The position numbers and the translations under genes are program-made. A stretch of DNA of 64,000 nucleotides from Sphingomonas sp. KR3-1 (lineage in GTDB: Bacteria; Pseudomonadota; Alphaproteobacteria; Sphingomonadales; Sphingomonadaceae), in assembly GCF_040049295.1 (NCBI RefSeq), contig NZ_JBDZDQ010000003.1, forward strand, positions 1-64,000, written 5' to 3'. Numbering within the stretch: the first letter of the stretch is position 1; each line of letters begins with the position of its first letter. Below the pieces are notes generated by a model. That model had not been told where the DNA came from. It saw only the letters and a program-made list of their open reading frames with translations, and did not search any database. Shown here piece after piece: positions 1 to 9,900 of this stretch.

Positions 1-900
1 TCGCCGCGCCCAGCGCCAGCGTGCCGCCATTGACCGCGACGGCCGTCGCCGCCGACGTGCCGTTCAGCACCGAGCTGCCGCCCAGGTTGAAGACCGTGCC
101 CGTGCCCAGATTGGCGTTCACCGCCGCGCCGGTCAGGTCATATTCGGCAGCGGTGAGCGTGCCGGTGCCGGCCAGCGTGCCGTTCAGCGCGAGCGCGCCG
201 ACGGTATCGTTGAACGCGCCCAGGTCGAGCGTCGCGCCGGTATTGACTGCAACCGTGCCGGTGTCGGCGAGGCGATTGGCCGCGCCCAGCGCCAGCGTGC
301 CCGCCTGCACCGAGACGTTGCCGCCAGCGGTGCCGTTCAGCACCGAGCTGCCGCCCAGGTTGAAGACCGTGCCCGTGCCGAGGTTGGCGTTCACCGTCGC
401 GCCGGTCAGCTGAACCTGCGCGGCGGTCAGCGTGCCGCTGCCGGCCAGCGTGCCGTTCAGCGCGAGCAGGCCAACCGTGTCGTTGAACGCGGCGACGTCG
501 AGCGTCGCGCCGGTGTCGACCACCACGGTGGCTGCATCGGCCAGGCGGTTCGAGGCGCCGAGCGCCAGCGTGCCGCCCAGGACCCGGACGTCGGTCGCTG
601 CCGCAGTGCCGGCCAGCGTCGAGACGCCGTCGAGCTGGAACAGGATGCCCGCACCGAGATTGCCGGTCACGCTCGCATTGTGCAGCGCATATTGGCTCGC
701 GCTCAGCGTGCCGGTGCCGTTCAGCGTCCCGCTCAGGTCCAGCGTCGCGACCGTGTCGCTGTTGGCGCCGAGGTCCACCGTGCCGCTCGTCTGGACGATC
801 AGCGTCGACGCATCCGCCAGCGCGTTCGACGCGCCGAGCGTGAGCGTGCCCGCGACGATCGTCTGGCCGGTATAGGCATTGGCGCCAGCCAGGGTCACGC
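1..900 (-). repeat. Tandem 91-92 codon repeats inside the giant gene
   Basis: Repeats of about 273-276 bp encode segments containing NLGTGTVFNLGGSSVLNG and then a GTLALGA-NRLAD block. The landmark codon falls at about 86, 359 and 635, so the period is 273 then 276 bp. The first two visible copies are nearly identical at the DNA level and the more N-terminal one is diverged. This suggests recent duplication near the protein's C-terminal side. Confidence 0.8.
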
Positions 901-3900
901 CGGCACCGCTGGCGATGGCGAGATTGCCGCTGCCCGCGATCGTGCCGCCGAAGCTGCCACTCGCGCCGGTCAGGACCAGCGTGTTCGCGCCGATCTGGAC
1001 GGTGCCGGTGCCGGCCAGGGTGCCGATCGTCTGGTCGCTCAGGATCTGGAAGGTGCCCCGCGCTGCGATGGTCACCAGCGCGCCGTCGCCGACTGCGCTG
1101 TCCGTCGAAGCGGCAAGCGTGCCCGCGTTGATCTGCCAGCCCGCGTTCGCGCTGTCGGTGCCGGTGAGCGTCCACACGCCCGTGCCGTTCATCGTGCGGC
1201 TCTCGAAATTGGCCGTGGTGCTGATATCGAGGCTGGCATTGCCGGTGCCCGCGAGCACCAGGCCGTCGATGCCGGCGCCGCCGTCGAAGGTCGAGCCCGC
1301 GCCGATCGTCGCGCCGCTGTCGAGGGTCAGCGTGTCGTTGCCGCCGCCCAGGGTCACCGCGCCCGTATAGTTGCCCGCGACCGTGATGATCGAGGCAGCC
1401 GTGCCGCCGACCACGATCGCGCCGGCCGTCGTCGAGCCGAACTGCAGGTCGATCGCCGTCGCGCCGTTGCTGGAGATCGCACCGCCACCGCCGCCGATCG
1501 TGCCGCCGGCCTGGTTGGTGAAGGCCAGCGCGCCGGTGGAGCTGATGCCCCAGCCGCTGACGCCGGTGCCGCCCTGGATGCTGCCCGCGTTGGCGATCGT
1601 GCCGCCGGCGCCAAGGCTGATGGCGGCGTCGGTGAAGGTGTTGTGGATCGTGCCGGCGTTGATGATGTTCGCGCCGCCATTGGCGACGATCGTGCTCTTG
1701 CCCTGGATCGTCGCGCCCACGGCGTTGTCGAGGGTCAGCGCGCCGCTCGCGGTAATTGCCGAGCCGAATCCCGCGCCGGTGATCGTGCCGCCGGTCTGGT
1801 TGGCGACCGTCATCATCCCGGTGCCGTTGTTGACGATGGAGCCGTTGATCGCGCCACTGTTGGTGACGTTGGTCGCGGCCGCGCCGGTGCCGAGGATCCG
1901 ACCCGAGACCGTGCCGCTGTTGCCGAACGTACCGCCGTTCGACAGCGTCACGCTGGTGCCGCCCGAAGCGCTCAGCGTGCCGGTGTTGGCAACCGCCGAG
2001 CCGTCGAGCACGACGATGCCGCCCGCCACGTTGCTGGTGCCGGTGAAGGTCAGCGTCCCGGTGGTCGGGAGACCGGAGACGTTCACCTTGCCGCTGCCGG
2101 AGATGTTCTGCGTCACCGTGCCCGAGAAGGACTGGTCATAGGCCAGCGTGCCGTTGGCGACGATGGCGCTGCCCGAGATCGTGTCGCTGGCGCCCTGGAG
2201 GGTGGCGCCGGCGTTGATCGTGGTCGTGCCCGTCCAGCTGTTCAGGCCGTTGGTGAGGATGATCGTGCCCTGGCCGCCGATGACCAGGTCCTGGTTCGGG
2301 TCGACGCCCGCGCCGGTGCCGGTGGTGATCGCGCCGGTCAGCGTGGCGACTACGCCCGCATCGGTGTTCAGCGTCGACGGGTTCGCCGAGGAAGGGGTGG
2401 CGACCTCGAGGCTGATGTCGTTGGCATAATTGCCCGTCGCCCCGAAGGTCGCGGTCGGATCGATCATGTGGATCGTGCCCGAGCCGAACGCGCCTGCGGT
2501 GTCCGCACGGATGTTGCCGCCGTCGACATAGATGTCGCCGCTATTGCCCTCGGTGCCGCTGAAGGTGACGGTGCCGCCGTTCTGCGCATAGATGTCGGCG
2601 TCGGGCGAGGCGCTCGGGCCGGTGACGGTCACGTCGCCCGAGGTGAAGCCGAACTTCTCGAAGCCGGTGAAATTGGCGAGCGTGACGGTGGTGTTGGTGC
2701 CCGACCCGAAATTGCCGTTGAGCGTGTCGATGCCGGCGCCGCCGTTCACCATGCCGGTGATCGTGCCGCCATAATAGTTGAACACGTCGTCGCCGTCGCC
2801 AAGGTCCGCGCCGGTCAGCGAGCTGCCGGCATTCATGGTCACGGTGTCGATGCCGGTGCCGGTCGAGACATAGCTGCCGTCCAGCGCGCCATCGATCACC
2901 AGGGTGCGCGCGCCGTCGCCGGTCGAGACGATGTCGCCGGTCGTGGTCGAGCCGGCCAGCAGGTTGAGGTTGATCGTGCCCGCGCCGCCCAGCGCCATCG
3001 CGCCGGCGCCGCCGCCGGTGATCGTGCCGCTGTTGTCGATCGTCGCGTCGCCGCCGACGATCTCGATGCCCCAGCCCGTCGTGCTGCTGCTGCCGCCCTG
3101 GATGCTGCCCGCGTTGGTGACGGTGCCGCCCTCGACCAGGCGTACGGCGGCGTCGGTATCGGTGCCGATCGTGCCGGTGGCCTGGTTGGTGAGGGTGAGG
3201 GTGCCCAGCTCGGCGTTCACGCCATATTGCGCGCTGGTGATCGAGCCGCTGTTGGTGACGGTGAAGGTTCCGCCCGTGGCCTGCAGCCAGAGGCCGGTGC
3301 TGGCGTCGATCGAGCCGGTGTTGGTGATCGTGGCGCCGCCCTGGGCGGCGATGCCCCAGGCGCCGGCGCTCCCGACCGCGGTGATCGTGCCGCTGTTGGT
3401 GACGGTGCTGCCCGCACCGACCGTGACGCCGTTGTCGACCGTCGCGGTGATCGTCCCGGCGTTGATCACGGTGCCGTTCGTGCCGAGCGCCACGCCGCGC
3501 TGGCCGGTGACGACCGAGTCCGCGCCTTGGTTCTCGAAGATGCTGCCCGTGCCGGTCATGCCGACCGCGGCGTTGTAGTTGGCGCCGGTGATCACGCCGG
3601 TGATGGTGCCGCTGTTGACCGTGTGCGCGCCCGCGCCCTGCATCCAGACGACCGAGTAGTTGCCCGAGGGGTTGGCTACCTCGATCGTGCCGGTGTTCGC
3701 CAGATAGTTGTCGCTGCCGAACAGGTTGAGCGCCGCACCGGATCCGGTTGCGCGCATCGTGCCGTCGTTGAAGACGCTTGTGGCGGCCGAGCTGCCGGTC
3801 ACGCCGAAGGCGCTGAAGGACACGGTGCTGCCCGCCGCGACGTTCACCGTGGCGTTGGCGCCGGACACGGTCACCGCGGTGCCGTTGACCGTCCAGTTCG

Positions 3901-6900
3901 CTGCATTGGACGCGGTGCCGAGAGTCAGCTCGGTGCCGGCCGTAAGCGTCCAGCCGGCCTGGCCGCTCTGCGTGCCGATCAGCGTCAGGTCGCCCGCGCG
4001 CAGATACTGCGCCTCGAAGCCCGTGAGGCTGGCGAGGTTGAGCGTGGCAACGCCGATATTGGCGTTGAAGGTGTCGACGCCCGCGCCGCCGTCAGCGCTG
4101 GTGAAGGCGCCGCCGCGCCAGTTGAGCGTGTCGATGCCATCGCCCAGGTTGATCGCGCCGTTGGTGGTCGAGCCGGCGTTGAGCGTCACCGTGTCGTTGA
4201 AGTTGCCGACCAGGTTGATCGCGGCGCCATTGCCGCTGATCGTGCCCGAGTTGACGATGGTGGTCGCACCCAGGCTGTAGACGCCGATATTGGTGGCCGA
4301 GCCCGTGGCCGAGATGCTGGCCAGCGCATCGTTGGTGACGGTTCCGCCCTGCAGCAGGCGGATGCCCGTGCCGGTGTCCGTCGCGCTGTTGTTGCGGTTG
4401 CCGCCGGTGATTACCGCGCCGCCGTAATTGTGCACGGTGCCGGCGCGCTGCAGCTCGATCGCGGCATAATTGTTCGCGCTGATCGTGCCGTAATTCTCGA
4501 CATTCACCGCGCCGGCGCCGTTGCCGAACACGCCGTCCGACTGTCCCGAGATGCGCCCGCCCGCACGATTGGTGACCGTGCCGCCGGCGATGCGGATCGC
4601 GTCCACGCCGGTAACTGTGGCGGCGCCACCCAGCGCGTTGCCGGCGACGCTGCCGGTGAGGATGCGGCCGCTATTGTCGATGCTGTTCGACAGGCTTGCG
4701 TTGGTGGCGGCAACGGCGACCCCCGTGCCCACGATGTCGCCGCTGTTGGTGAGCGTCAGCACGCCGGAGAGATTGATCGCCGTGTTGGAGGTGCCGATCA
4801 GGCCGGCATTGCCGATCGTGACCGCGCCGCTCGAGGCGATCGTGTTGGCTGCCGCGCCGCCGCGAATGATGCCGCTCGCATTGTTGGTGATCGTGCCATT
4901 GCCGAGCACGATCGCCGCGCCGAGCGCACCGGCGGTGAAGGTGGTCCCCGAGACCGTGCCCGTGCCGATCGTGCCGCTGTTGGTGATCGTCGCGCTGCCC
5001 GCGGCGTTGATGCCGTTGGTCTGGCCGACGATGAGGCCGCTATTGCCGGTAAGCGTGAAGGTGCCGCCGGTATAGATGCCCTGGTCGAGGCCCTTGATGA
5101 CGCCGGCATTGCTGACGGTGAGCGCCGCATCGACGTTCAGGATGCCGCTGCCGCTGCCGGCAGTGACATTGCCCCGGCCGTCGATGACGCCGGTGGCGTA
5201 GTTGTTTACGGTCAGCGCCCCCGTGCCGGGCAGGTTCTCGATGCCGTCGCGCAGGCTGCCGGTGATCGCGCCGTAATTGTTCACTGTCAGCGCGCCCGTG
5301 GCATTCGCCACGCGGAAGATTCCGTCGTTGCTGCCCAGGATCGAGGCGCTGCTGTTGCCCGCGGAGCCGTTGGTGATCGTGGTGGTGCCGCTGGTCGAGG
5401 TGATGCCGATGGCGGCGCCATAGCCGTTGTCGCCGCCGGCGCCGCTGTTGGTGATCGCGCCGAGGTTGGTGAGGTTGTTGCCGGTGCCGTTGATCTGGAG
5501 GCCGAGATACTGGCCGCCAGCGACCGAACCGGTCGAGGCGACCGTCAGCGCCACTGAGCTACCGCCCAGCGTCACTGCACTGGCGCTCGCGCCGCTGCGC
5601 GCGCCCGCCAGCGTGACGGTGCCGCCATTGCCGTTGGCCAGGATCGTGCCGCTGGTGGTGATCGCGCCGCTCAGCGTCTCGGTGCCGATCGCGCGGACCG
5701 TGGCGCCGCCGCTGATCGCGCTGGCGAAGTTGTAATTGTCGGAGCGCGAGAAGACGACCTGCGAGCTCGGGCCGGTCGAGATAGCGCCCGTGATCGTGCC
5801 GTTGGTGCCGCCGTCGCCGACCTGGAGGGTGACGCCCGAGCTGATGCTGGTGCCGCCGGTGAAGCTGTTGGCGCCGAACAGCGCGACGGTGCCGCCGCCG
5901 TCGATCTGCAGCCCGCCGCTGCCCGAGATGCCGGCGTTGACCGTGCCGACAAAGCCCTGCGAGTACCAGAGCGTGCCATTGTCGACGATGCTGCCGCCCG
6001 AGAGCGTCTGGGTAGTGCCGAACAGCGTGGTGCCGGCATCGATCGTGGTCGTGCCGGTCCAGCTGTTGAGCGCGTTGGTCAGGATGAAGAAGTTGCCGCC
6101 CCGGAAGGTGACGTCCTGCGCCGCGGCGTTCGGCTGGAGGTTGGCGTTGATCCCCGCGCTGGTGGTGATCGTGCCCGACAGGGTGATGTTGCCGCCGGAG
6201 GTGTTCTGGAAGATTGTCGGGTCGGCGCTCGCCGGCGCCGCGACGTCGAGCAGGAAGGGGTTGGAATAGGTGCCGGCCGCCGCGAACTGGACGGTCGGAT
6301 CGACCATGTGGACCGTCGCGGTGCCGAACGCGCCGGCGCTGGCGGCAACGACCGTGGCGCCGTTGACATAGATCGAGCCGGACAAGCCGCTGGTGCCGTT
6401 GAAGATCAGCGTGCCCGCGGCGGTGCCGCTGGAGCCGGCGTTGATGCGCATTGCAGGCGTGATCGCCGAGCCGGAAAGCGTCCATGTGCCGGCATCGAGC
6501 TTGGTCAGCGTCTCCAGGCCGCTCGCGGAAAGGAGCGAGAAGCTGCCTGCCTGCGCGCCGGTGCCGGTGCCACGCAGCACCAGCGTGTCATTGCCGCTGC
6601 CGAGGTCGATCGCGCCATAGACGGCCGCGGCCAGCGTGCCGGCATTCTGCAGCGTCAGGCTGCCCGTCGCGCCGCTCACCGGATCGGTATAGCTCTGCGT
6701 GACTGCGCTGCCGTTCACCTGGCCGGTGTAGATCGCCAGAATGTCGTTGCCGCTGCCGGTGTGGATCGTGCCGGTGGTCGAGCCGGCGAACAGGTTGATC
6801 GTTGCTGCCTGCGTTCCGGAGCCCAGCACGCCACCGCCGCCTCCGGTCAGCGAGCCGTAATTGTTGAGCGTGCCGCCGACCTTGAGCTGGACGCCGACAC

Positions 6901-9900
6901 CGACGGTCCCATCGCTGCCGCCGGCGATCGTGCCGCCCGCCGCGTTGGTCAGCGTGCCGCCGCCCGCGAGAACAATGCCGCTATAGGTCGGCGCGGTGAT
7001 TGCGCCGGCGTTGAGGATGTTCGCCGCACTCGTCGACCAGACGGTATCCAGGCTCCCGCTACCGGTGCCGAGCGTCCCGAGCGTGCCGGTGTTGACCAGC
7101 GTCAGCGCGCCCTCGCTTCGGACCGCCGCGGAGGCGGAGAGGATGTTGCCCGAGTTGAAGACCGAGACCGCGCTTCCCCGGACGCCATAGGCGTCACCGC
7201 CCGAGCTATAGTTTCCGCCCGCGTCGATCGTGCCGCTGCCGATCGTGCCGGTGTTGGAAAGCTTCAACAGACCGTTGCCGAACACCACCGCGTTGTTGCT
7301 GCCGACGATCTTGCCGGCGTTGGTAACGGTCAATGCGCCGGTGCCGGTGTTGAAGGCGCCGTAGGAGCCGGCGCCATAGACGATCGAGGCGGTGCCGAGA
7401 TTGTTGAGCGTGAAGGTGCCCGTGCCGGTGATCTGGCCCGCGCCCGCCGCGGTGCCGTCGATGCGGCCGTAATTGGTCACGGTAAGGGCGTTGACGCCGC
7501 TGTTGTTGATGGCCGACCCAGCCGAGGCGCGGATCAGCGCGCTGGTATGCGTGGCGTCACCATTGGCGATCGTGCCGCCGCCGACGAGCGAAATTGCCAG
7601 GGCTACCTGCCCGGTGATGCTGCCGGTGTTGGTGATCGCCACCGCCAACGAGCCGCTGGAGCGCACCGCCGCGATGGCGTTGGTGGCGTCGCTGCCGCCC
7701 GTGATCGTGCCGCTGTTGTCGAGCGAGCCGCCGAGCGCGAAGGTGATCGCGCTGAACAGGGTCGGCGCGATCGTGCCGGTGTTGGTGATCGTCATCGCGC
7801 CGCTGGTTGATTGGATGCCGGTGCCCACCGAATTGATCGTGCCGGCATTCGAGATCGTCGTGGCGGTGGAACTGTTGTTGAAGATACCGTTCTGGCTGCC
7901 GCCGATGACGCCGCCGGCCAGAATCGACGCCGTGGCGCCATTGCGCAGTTCGAGCGCCTGGCCGTTGAGCGACGCGCCGAGCGTGCCCGCGACCGCCACC
8001 GAGCCGCCGGTAGCGAGCCACCCATAGCCGCTGGTCCGCGAGCCGGTGAGCGTCAGCGCGCCCGACTGGTGGATATAGTTTTCGAAGCCGGTGAGGAGGG
8101 GCAGGTTCAGCGAGCCGGTGCCGCTCGTGCCGAGCGCGCTGATGAACACGTCGTTGGTGCCGGCGCCGGCGTCGATCGCGCCGGTGATCGAGCCGCCCTG
8201 CCAGGTGAAGGTGTCGTTCGCCGAGCCGAAGGTCGCGGCCTGCATCGATCCGGTGGCGGCGAGGGTGAAGTTCTGGGCCCCGGTGGCAGTGCCGGCATTG
8301 TAGTTGCCGTTGAGCGCGCCCGCGACCACCGTGGTCACCGCGCCGCTGTCTTCGACGAAGATGTTGCCGACCACGGTCGAGCCGGCGTTGAGGTTCAGCG
8401 TCTGCGCGCCGGTCGAGCTCAGGCGGATTGCGCCTGTCGCGCCCGCGGCGCCGATCCTGCCGCCGAAATTGTTGGTGATCGTGGCGCTGCCGGCATCGAT
8501 GCTGATGCCATAGCCGAAGGTGGCGTCGGTGCCGCCGATGATCAGGCCGCCATTGTTGTTGGTGATCGCATGCGTGCCGGCGGCATTGATGTAGATGCCC
8601 GCTGCCGAGCCGGCGCCCTGGTTGGTCTGGATCGTGCCGCTGTTGGTGACGGTCAGGTTGCCGGACTGCTGGTTGATACCGTCGATCGCGCCGGTGATCG
8701 TGGCGGCGTTGTTGACCGTCGCGGCGCCCGCGGTGTTGTAGATACCCCAATGGCCGATGAGGGACTTGCCGCTCGAGGTGTTGAGCGTCGCGCCGGCGCC
8801 CATGCGCACTGCCGCGCTGCTCGCGTCCGCAGTGACGTTGCCGAGCGTCACGGTGGTACCCGCATCGATATCGACGCCACCATTGGCGGTGAGCGCACCG
8901 GAGAGCGTGGCGTTCGACGAGACGCGAACCGTGCCGTTGCCGCCGACGGCGTTGGAAACCGTGCCCGTGCGGTTGACCTTGAACACGCCGTTGCTCGCCA
9001 GCGTGACAGCGCCGGCGACCGAGCCGGTCGCGCCGCCATTGCCGAGCTGCAGCGTGCTGCCGGTCACGGTGGTGGTGCCGGCATAGGTGTTGGCGCCGGT
9101 CAGCACGAGCGTGCCGCCGCCGGTCAGCGAGACCGCCGCACCCGCGCCGGTGCCGGCCGTATAGCCGCCGCCGACGAGGCTCGTCGCCGAATCGTCGGCG
9201 ATCGTGTCGCCGATCGTCGTGGTGCCGGTGACATTGAAGCCGGTGGTGGTGCCCGTGGTCAGGAACAGTGCCGAGCCGGCGGCCGCGCCGTCACCCACCG
9301 TGCCCGTGGCACCGCCGGTGCCGCCGGTCGTCGTGCCGCCGGTGAAATTGGTGCTGCCCGAGACCGTGAACGAGCCGCTGCGCACGAACACCGCGCCGCC
9401 GGCGCCCAGGCCGCCGCCGCCGGTCGCGCTGGTGCCCGAACCCGCGCCCGCGCCACCGGTGCCTGGGGTCGCGCCGCCGCCGGCACCACCGCCGCCGCCG
9501 AAGCCGCCATTGCCGCCATTGCCGCTGCCGGTACCGCTGATGATGTAGCCATAACCGCCTGCACCACCGCCGCCAAAGCCGCCATTGCCGGCATTATAGG
9601 CGTAATAACCGCCGCCCCCGCCGCCAAAGTCACCGCCATTGCCGCCCGCGCCAGCACCGGCGCTGCCGCCGCCGCCGCCGCCGATCCCGCCACTGGTGCC
9701 GCCGGCATTGTTGCTGCCGCCCGTGCCGCCGCCGCTGTTATAGCCGGCGCCGCCGCCGCCGCCGCCCTGGTGGTCGCCGCCAGCGCCGCCATGGGCGCCG
9801 CCGCCACCGCCGCCGCCGCCATAGTTGACGGTGGCGCCACCGGTCTGGGTGACGAGGTTGCCGCCCGCGCCGCCATTGGTGCCGGCGCTGCCATTGGCAT

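Noticed and set aside
1..900. CRISPR-like regular repeats
   Set aside because: The period is 273-276 bp, repeats lie in frame inside a coding region, and there are no short spacers or cas genes.
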